Source: Neoakkermansia glycaniphila | GTDB taxonomy: Bacteria; Verrucomicrobiota; Verrucomicrobiia; Verrucomicrobiales; Akkermansiaceae | NCBI RefSeq assembly: GCF_001683795.1 | Contig: NZ_LIGX01000021.1 | Location: 1 to 64,000 of the forward strand | Reading direction: 5' to 3' | Length of the DNA: 64,000 bases | Part shown: positions 55,403-64,000 of the stretch, piece after piece | Layout: every line of letters starts with the position of its first letter | Position numbering within the stretch: the stretch's first letter is position 1 | Position numbers and translations under genes: made by a program | Notes under the pieces: model-generated | The model's database searches: none | What the model was told of the DNA's origin: nothing | What the model saw: the letters and a program-made list of their open reading frames with translations, nothing else

Positions 55403-55690
55403 TGTTGTAACTTTGAAAATTATCCTTCCGGCTCCGAAGCATCCGGTGCGGAGGGCATCGGGACTCAAGGGCAAGGTGAGAAGAATAGTACTAGGATTTT
55501 CCGGCATGTCAAAAAGAAAATACCCACGGCTAGAATACTCACTTATTCACACACACTACATCTTGTATGCGCGTTACGGCAGCATCGGGTTTGGCGCACC
55601 CATGACCGCAACTCCTAGCCCCTCTTTTTTTCCCGATTTTTTGTCCCGGACATCCGCCCGGCGCACCCCGAAACAGCCTTTCCGGAACGG

Positions 55691-56179
55691 TTACAAAAAC
55701 CGGAACCGAACCGAATCGTCATCCGTATCGTACACGGCGAACCCGGCCCTGCGCCGCCCCTGCAACTCGCCGGGATTCACCATCAGGCACGCACCGAGCC
55801 GGAACGATTCAGCCTCGTGCGTATGCCCGAAAAAAACCGCGTCGTACTTGCCGGACTCCGCCAGCTTCATCGCCTGGGTAGGAAAATGGGTCATCGCGAT
55901 GCGCTTTCCATCCAGATCGACACTGCCCACATCGCCATGCAGCTCCACTTTCGGCGCACGCTGCGCCATCATCAGAAAAGATTTCCTGTCGTACTCGTTA
56001 TTGCCGAACACAGCGTCGATCGGACCATCCCACTCCGCAATCAGCAGGCGGAACGTCTCCAGCGACACGAAATCCCCCATGCACAGCAGATGCTCGCACC
56101 GCTCCCGCTTCGCCATGCACAGCGCAGCCAGCAGATTGTTCGTACGGTCGTGAATATCGGAAATCAGGGCAACTTTCAT
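55691..56179 (-). CDS. YfcE/MJ0936-family metallophosphoesterase
   Basis: This 162-residue phosphodiesterase has SDIHD at residues 7-11, GDF, GNNEYD and GHTHE, the metal ligands of the calcineurin-like fold. Members cleave phosphodiesters in vitro; the natural substrate is unknown. Its ATG overlaps the stop of the RsmB-like gene by 4 bases (ATGA), which fixes this start over longer ones and indicates coupling. The 288 bases between this gene's end and nrdJ hold no further gene. Confidence 0.9.
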   Translation of the reverse strand: MKVALISDIHDRTNNLLAALCMAKRERCEHLLCMGDFVSLETFRLLIAEWDGPIDAVFGNNEYDRKSFLMMAQRAPKVELHGDVGSVDLDGKRIAMTHFPTQAMKLAESGKYDAVFFGHTHEAESFRLGACLMVNPGELQGRRRAGFAVYDTDDDSVRFRFL

Positions 56180-57090
56180 GATGCGGAGGAAGAAGAACGA
56201 TGCAGCAGGCAGCAAAAGCCCCCTGCCCCGAAACCGTCGCGCGGCAACAGGCGGTAAGCCGGAAACCCGCACAGCGAAGAACGGAACGCAGCCAGGCAAG
56301 GCACCTCGACCGCCGAAAGATCGGGATAACGCTTCAACAGATAGCCCATCACCTTCTCATTCTCCTCGGGATCGTACGTACAGGTCGAATACAGCACATG
56401 GCCGCCCGGAGTCAGCCGGGGCAGCACAGACAGCAGAATCCCCTTCTGCCGCTTCGCGTTGCCGTTCACCATCGGGGCATTCAGGCAGCCGGGATTCTTC
56501 ATCCCCTTTGCCAGCAACGACTGCCCGCTGCACGGCGCATCCGCCAGAATCAGATCGAACGATCTTCCCTCCTCTCGCGCCCACTGGTCGGGCCGCAGCC
56601 CCGCCACCTCCGAACGCACGGCTCCGCACTGCTTCAGATTATCCCGCAAAATACCGCGCCGCGCAGGGTGTACCTCGTTCGCCACATGCTCCGCCTCCGG
56701 GAACCGCGCCAGCATCAGCATCGACTTCCCGCCCGGTGCCGCGCACAGATCAAGGCAGCTCGCCGGAGCCTGCACCACGGACAACGCCGCAGACTCCCAT
56801 GCCGACGACAAATCGAGCGGATAGTAAAAGCCCTTCCGGTAATCCTCGAAAGCCCCCGGCTTCAACTCGGGATCGGACGGCACGATCACCCGGGGAGGCA
56901 ACCAGCCCCACGACGCCGTATCCTCGCAGGGAAACGGCGGCACATACCCCGGCGGAGTCAGAACCGTCAGCACCAATGCCTGCCGCGAAGACTTCCCCTC
57001 ACGCAGAGCCTGCAAAAACGCCTGCGCTTCGCCGTCCGGCAGCCGCAGGCGGCTGCACAGTCGCAACTCGGCTTTCGAAGGTTCGGGCAT
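56176..57090 (-). CDS. RsmB/NOP-family RNA m5C methyltransferase
   Basis: This 304-residue SAM-dependent methylase has CAAPGGKS (116-123) for SAM, DAPCSG with Cys187 and YSTCTYDPEENE with the nucleophile Cys237, the two-cysteine signature of RNA cytosine-5 methyltransferases. It lacks the N-terminal NusB domain of RsmB, so it is closer to the RsmF/YebU or minimal NOP type. The RNA target is not known. It lies 6 bases after the ROK gene and overlaps the phosphodiesterase. Confidence 0.9.
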   Translation of the reverse strand: MPEPSKAELRLCSRLRLPDGEAQAFLQALREGKSSRQALVLTVLTPPGYVPPFPCEDTASWGWLPPRVIVPSDPELKPGAFEDYRKGFYYPLDLSSAWESAALSVVQAPASCLDLCAAPGGKSMLMLARFPEAEHVANEVHPARRGILRDNLKQCGAVRSEVAGLRPDQWAREEGRSFDLILADAPCSGQSLLAKGMKNPGCLNAPMVNGNAKRQKGILLSVLPRLTPGGHVLYSTCTYDPEENEKVMGYLLKRYPDLSAVEVPCLAAFRSSLCGFPAYRLLPRDGFGAGGFCCLLHRSSSSAS

Positions 57091-57096
57091 GAGAAA

Positions 57097-58047
57097 TCAA
57101 CCCTTGTTCGCCAGACAATCCAGCGCATAGCGAGCCGCGCCGATCAACCCGGCATCGCCGCCGAACTTCGCAGGAATCAGCTCGATGCGGGTGAAATGGG
57201 AAGGCAGAAGCTGCGCCTTCATATACTCGCGCAACGGATCGAACAGCAGCTCCCTCGCACCCGCCACCCCGCCGCCGATCACGAACGCATGGGGATTGAT
57301 GATATAACAGCAATTGATCAGCGCACTGGCCAGCTTGCGGGCAATCTCGCGCCACAGCTGCTGGGCCACCGGATCTCCCGCGCGGGCGGCATCCTCCAAA
57401 GGCCGGGGACCGCATTCCTCGATCGTCTTGCTGATGCCGACCGCCGCATAGGCTGCCTGGGCATCCGCCGCAATCTCGCGGTTGCCGATATAATCTTCCA
57501 GCGCACCGCGATTGCCGTAATGGCCGACGCGCCCCTTGTAATCGATACAGGACTGCCCCATCTCCCCTGCGCCGCCGAAATGGCCGCGGTAAAACTGATT
57601 ATTGAGCACGATACCGGAACCCACCCCCGTACCGATCGTCAGGCACACAAGATCCTTATAGCCGACCCCCGCCCCAAGCTTCCACTCGGCGTATGCCATA
57701 CAGTTGGCATCATTCTCCACAAAAGCGGGCAGACCCGTCGCTTCCGACACGATCCTGCAAATGGGCACCTCGTGCCACCCCGGCACATTCGTCAAATCTC
57801 CCACCACGCCTCGGGCATAATCCACCACACAGGGAATCCCCATGCCGACCGCACGTGCCGCAGGCCACTTCTTCACCAGATCCTTCAGCGTCTCCACCAT
57901 GGCTTCAATCAGCAGTTCCGGCGTTGCAAACTCCTGAGTTTGCAATGCTGGAGCGCGATCCAGCATCTCGGTACCCTGAATAATGGCGAACTTGACGGAA
58001 GTACCGCCAAAATCCATACTGATCGCAATCTCCTCGGAATCGGTCAT
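57097..58047 (-). CDS. ROK-family kinase lacking the zinc site
   Basis: This 316-residue protein has the ROK fold: phosphate 1 motif MDFGGTSVKFA, catalytic Asp113 in VENDANC, and TIGTGVGSGIV. The zinc ligands found in most ROK kinases are gone: the His after GGAGEMG is Gln165, and the CxCGxxGCxE site reads G175-H-Y177-G-N-R-G-A182-L-E. Loss of all four suggests a different substrate or structural stabilisation. A glucokinase or amino-sugar kinase role remains likely. The ATG at 58047 is preferred; another lies 21 bases upstream. Confidence 0.88.
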   Translation of the reverse strand: MTDSEEIAISMDFGGTSVKFAIIQGTEMLDRAPALQTQEFATPELLIEAMVETLKDLVKKWPAARAVGMGIPCVVDYARGVVGDLTNVPGWHEVPICRIVSEATGLPAFVENDANCMAYAEWKLGAGVGYKDLVCLTIGTGVGSGIVLNNQFYRGHFGGAGEMGQSCIDYKGRVGHYGNRGALEDYIGNREIAADAQAAYAAVGISKTIEECGPRPLEDAARAGDPVAQQLWREIARKLASALINCCYIINPHAFVIGGGVAGARELLFDPLREYMKAQLLPSHFTRIELIPAKFGGDAGLIGAARYALDCLANKG

Positions 58048-58256
58048 AACGGGCACGGAGAATATCATACTTCGGAATCGAACAAAAGCAAAAACACGAA
58101 CTCCGGAACGCAGAATCGCATAAAAAAGAGCAGCCTTGAATGCCAGTGCATTCGGAGAATACCGCCAATCCGTTCCGCAAAACGGAAACGCATTGAAAAA
58201 TTGGCTTCCATTATCGGAACGAACATGTAAAATATCCGTTAATCAATTCACACAAT

Positions 58257-58805
58257 ATGAATCTGAAACCATTTCTCGCCCTGGCCTGCGTATGCGCATT
58301 CGGCCTTTCGATCACGGCGGCGGAAGCCGCACAGACGCCTCCTGCCAAACAGGCAGCCTCCGCCAAAGCCCCCAAACTCTCCGCTTTCAAATGGTACACC
58401 ACCAAAGCGGAAGCCCTCGCCGCCGCACAGAAATACAACGTCCCCGTATTCGTCGTCTTCACGGCGGACGACTGCTCCTACTGCAAAAAACTCGAAAAGG
58501 AAATCCTGGCATCCTCCACCTTCAAAAAAGAAATCAAAGGCAAGGCCGTCGGCCTCATGTTCAAGAAAAAATCGCTCCGCACCCCGTGGACGGGCGATGC
58601 CGCCGACTGCCAGCAATGGCTCATCATGCGAACCACTCCCGGCCTCGCCATCGTGGCTCCGAACGGCGAACGCATGGAACCCTGCGGCTACCGCGCTGAA
58701 AAGAAACCCAAGGAATACACCGAGCGCATCCAGCTCTGCTACGATAAACTCCGGAAGGAAGCCCAGCCGGAAACGGAACCTTCCTCCGACGCACCCGCCG
58801 AATAA
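58257..58805 (+). CDS. Secreted thioredoxin-fold protein (CSYC)
   Basis: This 182-residue protein has a signal peptide ending near AAEAAQ and a thioredoxin-like domain from about residue 45. The redox pair is Cys73 / Cys76 in FTADDCSYCKKLE, followed by TTPGLAIV (the cis-Pro loop). Two further cysteines (about 122 and 142) could form a structural disulfide. It may reduce or form disulfides in the periplasm. A second, only distantly similar thioredoxin-like gene follows after 108 bases. TAAAAT upstream (27 bases before the ATG) could be its -10 box. Confidence 0.82.
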   Translation: MNLKPFLALACVCAFGLSITAAEAAQTPPAKQAASAKAPKLSAFKWYTTKAEALAAAQKYNVPVFVVFTADDCSYCKKLEKEILASSTFKKEIKGKAVGLMFKKKSLRTPWTGDAADCQQWLIMRTTPGLAIVAPNGERMEPCGYRAEKKPKEYTERIQLCYDKLRKEAQPETEPSSDAPAE

Positions 58806-58913
58806 CTTCCCGCCCACCTTGCCCAGGCAACCTCTACTCTTCCGGAAGCCCCCGGACGGCGGCACTTGGCCGCACCTTGGCAACACGCAAACAACATCTT
58901 CTCTTTCATCAAC

Positions 58914-59423
58914 ATGAACATCACGACAATCATTCCGTCATGGAGCGCCGCTCTCGGCCTCCTCTGCCTCGCAGCCATCCCCGCCTCCGCCGCGAACCGC
59001 AAAATCGCACCCCGGGCCGCCAAAGCCCCCGCAGCGCAAACGGCAGACACCCAGAAGCTCCAATACGAAACCTCCGCCAAAAAGGCGCAGGCCAAAGCCA
59101 AAGCCGGCAAAAAAATCGTCTTCCTCCTCTTCACGAACGAACGCACCTGCCAGCCCTGCAAAATGCTCGAAGCGCAAATCCTGAGCAAGGCCGAATTTGC
59201 CAAAGGCCTTCAGGAACTGGCAGTACCCGTCAAATACGCCTTCCCCATCAGCGGTGAAGGCGCCACGCTACTCGGCAAATACAGCGTCGGCGGAACGCCC
59301 ACCATCATCTACACGGATGCATCCGGCAAAAAGCTCGGGCAATCCGGATACCGCGGCGGCGACATCCAGTCGTACATCAACGAAGCCAAAAAATACCGCG
59401 ACCAGGCATACGGTGCCCAATAA
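58914..59423 (+). CDS. Secreted thioredoxin-fold protein (CQPC)
   Basis: This 169-residue protein has a signal peptide (IPASAANRK), a Lys/Ala-rich helix, and a thioredoxin domain with Cys79 / Cys82 in FTNERTCQPCKMLE, followed by GGTPTIIYTD (the cis-Pro loop). It has no other cysteines in the mature part. It probably arose by duplication with the preceding gene and then diverged. An in-frame codon 48 bases upstream gives an unlikely N-terminus. A terminator follows. Confidence 0.82.
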   Translation: MNITTIIPSWSAALGLLCLAAIPASAANRKIAPRAAKAPAAQTADTQKLQYETSAKKAQAKAKAGKKIVFLLFTNERTCQPCKMLEAQILSKAEFAKGLQELAVPVKYAFPISGEGATLLGKYSVGGTPTIIYTDASGKKLGQSGYRGGDIQSYINEAKKYRDQAYGAQ

Positions 59424-59450
59424 CCCTCAGCTTCACATTCAACCATCCAC

Positions 59451-59481
59451 ACGCCCGGGAACATTGATTTCCGGGCGTTTT
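59451..59481 (+). terminator. Rho-independent terminator after the second thioredoxin gene
   Basis: ACGCCCGG (59451-59458) pairs with CCGGGCGT (59471-59478), extended inward by A-T pairs, and a short T-run follows. Confidence 0.75.
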
Positions 59482-59579
59482 GCATCACAAAACGCAGCGC
59501 CGCCGCCGACCTCCGTTCCGGAACGGCAACAACTGGAAATCAAGGCTTGAAAAAACGCCGTCCATGCACGGAAAAAAGC

Positions 59580-59607
59580 TTGCAAAATCCCTCGTGCATA
59601 CTAAAAT
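59580..59607 (+). promoter_or_regulatory. rpsA promoter
   Basis: TTGCAA (59580-59585), a 16-base spacer and TAAAAT (59602-59607) lie about 100 bases before the rpsA ATG, so the transcript has a leader of roughly 95 bases, the longest in the window. Confidence 0.6.
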
Positions 59608-59614
59608 GCGCGAC

Positions 59615-59708
59615 CGATTTTTCGCTCAGCGGGCGCAGGCGCCTCATTCACCCGCTGCAGAAGAGGCCGCGAGAAACATCGGCAATATTAACTCAACATT
59701 CATATTAA
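59615..59708 (+). promoter_or_regulatory. rpsA leader with a hairpin, possible autoregulatory region
   Basis: The leader contains CAGCGGG / CCCGCTG (59627-59633 and 59651-59657) with an inner GGCGCC, followed by an A/T-rich stretch up to the ATG and no Shine-Dalgarno sequence. Autogenous control by S1 binding to structured, SD-poor leaders is known in Gammaproteobacteria; similarity here is inferred from layout only. Confidence 0.4.
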
Positions 59709-61394
<1,686 letters not shown>

Positions 61395-61423
61395 ACCTTC
61401 GGCTCATCCGAGCTTGAACAACA

Positions 61424-61453
61424 GCGCCGCAGGAACTCCCTGCGGCGCTTTTT
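61424..61453 (+). terminator. Rho-independent terminator after rpsA
   Basis: Perfect 10-base stem GCGCCGCAGG / CCTGCGGCGC (61424-61433, 61439-61448) with a 5-base loop and five T residues. Confidence 0.93.
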
Positions 61454-61599
61454 CGTATCCCGGTCTCCGCTTTGGGCATAACATCTTCCTTGTCCTGTTT
61501 CATGAAATGGCTTGACGCGCAACCCGCGCATCAATAGTATAACAACATACATTCCGATCGAAATCGGAACATTTTATACCCCCAAATCCCGCAACACCA

Positions 61600-63141
61600 A
61601 TGATCGAAACCACCCTCCTGATACTGAGCCTCGGAACACCGTTGCCGCAAATACTCTCTTCCGAACAACCGAAACCGGCCAACATCTGCGCCACGAACAT
61701 CTCCATGCCGAACGGCACCGGACAGCCTGACGGAGCATCTACCTCCCGTCAAGAACCATGGTGGCCGCGGAAATACAGCAGCCAGACCGCGGACCCATGG
61801 GTCACGAACTCGAAACAGCCCAAACGCATCATCACCGACGAACAGGGACGACTCAAGGAAATATGCTTCATCGACGATGTCGGCAATCCATGCCACTACG
61901 ACAACGTGCCGTTTGCCATCCTCCGCTTCCATTACGACGCTCGTGGCAATCTGATACGCGCCGAATACCTCGACGAACACGCACAATGGTATAAGCCTGA
62001 CGACCTGCCCATCCTTTGCGGTCGTTTCGACTTCACCTACGACGCACAAAACAGGCTCGCCAGCCAAACCTCCATCGGCCCGGACGGCAAACCGTACAAC
62101 CTCACCACAGGCACCCAGGGACTCCGGTATGCAACCTTTCGCCACACCTACGATACGCAGGGCCGCCTCATCGAAACACTCCTGCTCGATGCGGAAGGTC
62201 GCCCGATTCATGCAGAACCGCACCAGTACACGCGCACCAAACACGCCTACGACGACCGCTCGCGCACCATCACCACCACCTTTGAAGACGAACTGGGCCG
62301 CCCCAGCACATGGTTTTATGGAGCCGCTTCATGGGTGGAAACCTATGATGAACACGGCAAAAGAACCTCTCGCCGGTTCATCGATTCCACCGGCAGCCCG
62401 ATCGAACGAGCCGATGCAACCGGAGAAACATGCACCTATGACAACAACGGCAGAAAAACGACCCTCACGGGCTTGAAGGTCCGCAACGGAACAGAAACAC
62501 CCGGCATCACGACCCGTTATGAATACGATGAAGCCGGACACTGCATCCGCGAATCGCAATGGAATCCAGATGCCTCTCCTGCAGCCCACCGCAACGGGGC
62601 TCATGCCACAATCACCCGTTACGATTCATCCGGCAACATCATCCAGAAGTACGGTATCGATCCGGAAGAAAAACGCATCGGTTCATCGGCCATACTCGCC
62701 TACGATGACAATGGCCGCGTCGTGAGAATAACGAACGTCGATGAACAGGACAATCCGGCTCCACCAGAAAGTACAGGATACCAATACTATGCAGAGCATG
62801 CTGCCATTCGCCAATATTACGCGCGACCTCTTCCTGCCGCCATCCTTGAATACACATACGACCGTCTCGGCAATCGCACATCCATCACGAAAAAGGATAC
62901 ATCCGGCACCCCGGATCCCGACCAGTCGGGATGGACAACCGCACGTCAAACCTACGATACCCGGAGCAATTGCACCGGGGTCTCCTACTTCGATGCGGAA
63001 GGACGCCCGGTCATCGACCGCTCGACGGGCTACGCCTCCGCACGACACACCTACGACCGCAGAAACCGCCGCATCCGAAGCGAATACTTCGATGCAGAAG
63101 GAAATCCCCTTCCCGGCGAACCGCGCACGGAAACCCGCTGA
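61600..63141 (+). CDS. YD/RHS-like repeat protein of unknown function
   Basis: This 513-residue protein is built of about ten loosely repeated units with the core YD..GR or YD..GN, then a strand ending F/YxDxxGxP (for example FHYDARGNLIRAEYLDEHAQ, RHTYDRRNRRIRSEYFDAEG). This is the pattern of YD repeats that form beta-filaments in RHS and teneurin proteins. It is far shorter than RHS toxins and has no toxin tip or core-shell protease motif. The N-terminus (TTLLILSLGTPLPQIL) is a weak signal peptide. The role is unknown; wall or carbohydrate binding is possible. A TATACC lies 28 bases before the ATG. Confidence 0.7.
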   Translation: MIETTLLILSLGTPLPQILSSEQPKPANICATNISMPNGTGQPDGASTSRQEPWWPRKYSSQTADPWVTNSKQPKRIITDEQGRLKEICFIDDVGNPCHYDNVPFAILRFHYDARGNLIRAEYLDEHAQWYKPDDLPILCGRFDFTYDAQNRLASQTSIGPDGKPYNLTTGTQGLRYATFRHTYDTQGRLIETLLLDAEGRPIHAEPHQYTRTKHAYDDRSRTITTTFEDELGRPSTWFYGAASWVETYDEHGKRTSRRFIDSTGSPIERADATGETCTYDNNGRKTTLTGLKVRNGTETPGITTRYEYDEAGHCIRESQWNPDASPAAHRNGAHATITRYDSSGNIIQKYGIDPEEKRIGSSAILAYDDNGRVVRITNVDEQDNPAPPESTGYQYYAEHAAIRQYYARPLPAAILEYTYDRLGNRTSITKKDTSGTPDPDQSGWTTARQTYDTRSNCTGVSYFDAEGRPVIDRSTGYASARHTYDRRNRRIRSEYFDAEGNPLPGEPRTETR

Positions 63142-63167
63142 GACGGCAAAACATCCACCCGGCATAT

Positions 63168-64000
63168 TCACGCCGTCCGGCGGCGCCTCAGCAACAGACC
63201 GGACAGGCCGAAAAGGCTCAGAATGACCGACGACGGTTCGGGAACGGCAACAAACGGATCATTCGCCAGCGACCAGCCCATATCTTTGAACATCGCCAGC
63301 TCCAGATCGGAATAATTCCTGCGAACAACACCGCTCAAAGCCATATCTCCCATCAAAATATCCTTATACCCCACCCATTTGGAAATATGGGAACCGTCCT
63401 TGGACATCTCAACCCCCAGAGAAGCCATATCATTCGTCTCGTAGGCTGCATACGGATAATCCAGAATCCCCATCCCATGCTTCTGCAAATAGGCTACAGT
63501 CGTCGTCCCGTCGAAAAACTTGGGATCAATGCTTCCTGCATACGATTTCACACTCGTCAGCACCTCCAGAGCCGTCTTGCTGTCGCTCCTGCCCGGTGCA
63601 TAAAACCCTAGGGGATGCGCCATTTCATGCAAAATAACCGTCTCCATATCAAACTGGAAGCCTTGAATTCCCGAAGCACTCGCACCGTAATACAATGAAT
63701 TATTCAAATGCAGTGCCGAGCTGATCGTCACCACTACATCCGCATAATCCGAAGGCAGATAATGCCCATACTTCCAGACATCCTCAAGATTATTGACGGA
63801 TGCCGCACTGCCGGAGGCTACCCCGCGGCCACCGAGATCGTCGGCCGTCCAAACTGTCTTCGTTTTCGGTGCGTAGGGCGGAGAACTCTCCGTACTCATG
63901 AGCGGCACGGCGGAAGCAGCCGTACCGATAGTCTGGTTGACATAGACGAATGACACATTCACCTTGCGGCTGGCTTCGTTGGAAAAAAGCCCCGCAATCG
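63168..64000 (-). CDS. PEP-CTERM metallopeptidase-like protein (5' end outside the window)
   Basis: The visible 277 codons run from the right edge to the stop. HEMAHPLGF (on the minus strand near 63605-63635) is an HExxHxxGF zinc-protease signature of the metzincin-like type. The C-terminus VPEPSSVILSLF...LLLRRRRTA is a PEP-CTERM sorting signal: PEP motif, membrane helix and basic tail, recognised by an exosortase in EPS-producing Gram-negatives. The protein is probably secreted and anchored at the surface. The frame stays open to the window edge, so the GTG at 63962 is internal. It converges on the YD-repeat gene. Confidence 0.85.
   Translation of the reverse strand, partial: IAGLFSNEASRKVNVSFVYVNQTIGTAASAVPLMSTESSPPYAPKTKTVWTADDLGGRGVASGSAASVNNLEDVWKYGHYLPSDYADVVVTISSALHLNNSLYYGASASGIQGFQFDMETVILHEMAHPLGFYAPGRSDSKTALEVLTSVKSYAGSIDPKFFDGTTTVAYLQKHGMGILDYPYAAYETNDMASLGVEMSKDGSHISKWVGYKDILMGDMALSGVVRRNYSDLELAMFKDMGWSLANDPFVAVPEPSSVILSLFGLSGLLLRRRRTA

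Noticed and set aside
55403..55690. A coding extension or separate gene in the region upstream of nrdJ
   Set aside because: The frame upstream of MSKKID reads as non-coding, and plus-strand frames here run through the phosphodiesterase gene antisense. I also saw no cobalamin riboswitch core that I could defend.

Overview
The window reads as a chromosomal segment of a Gram-negative bacterium of the Verrucomicrobiota, most likely an Akkermansia-like gut or mucosal lineage. The pointers are an outer-membrane LptD, a protein ending in a PEP-CTERM sorting signal, a class II (B12-dependent) ribonucleotide reductase, two ECF sigma factors, a membrane Ser/Thr kinase, and a secreted sulfatase / lyase / GH123-like group suited to host glycans. 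Lineage is inferred from gene content; no rRNA or tRNA gene is visible. Base composition is GC-rich and even, and I see no insertion sequence, prophage, CRISPR array or tRNA.

Layout. 1-6.3 kb (mostly minus): partial gene, small membrane protein, M28 lipoprotein peptidase, parB, coaD (+), rimO and a long NfeD protease. 6.4-15 kb: acetyltransferase, Nnr epimerase/dehydratase, RadC, an ECF sigma factor coupled to an unknown envelope protein, then serS followed by an ExbB/ExbD/TonB-like set with a small zinc-ribbon protein. 15-20.2 kb: a class A PBP with a degenerate transpeptidase site, a conserved unknown protein, queF and queC. 20.2-30.3 kb (minus): lipoprotein, gatB, a repeat protein, and the tight group lptD - nitroreductase - NifA-like activator - nadE, where NadE has a degenerate glutaminase domain. 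30.7-40.3 kb: Sel1 protein, DUF2062 protein, PHP phosphatase, a LigA with an extra insert, coaC, a possible ATP-grasp enzyme, an ECF sigma factor, a beta-barrel protein and ruvB. 40.4-50 kb: a ROK-type kinase, a Ser/Thr kinase, an alginate-lyase-family enzyme, a sulfatase, a DNA glycosylase and a GH123-like hydrolase. 50-64 kb: alr, macro-domain protein, nrdJ, phosphodiesterase / RsmB-like methylase / ROK operon, two thioredoxin-like proteins, rpsA, a YD-repeat protein and a partial PEP-CTERM metallopeptidase.

The most striking theme is transcription and translation initiation. At least seven genes have a sigma-70-like -35/-10 pair whose -10 box ends only 6-7 bases before the start ATG, so the predicted transcript begins at the start codon. 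Most other genes also lack a Shine-Dalgarno sequence. Other points worth testing are enzymes that keep their fold but have lost catalytic motifs: the PBP transpeptidase, the NadE glutaminase and a ROK kinase without its zinc site.
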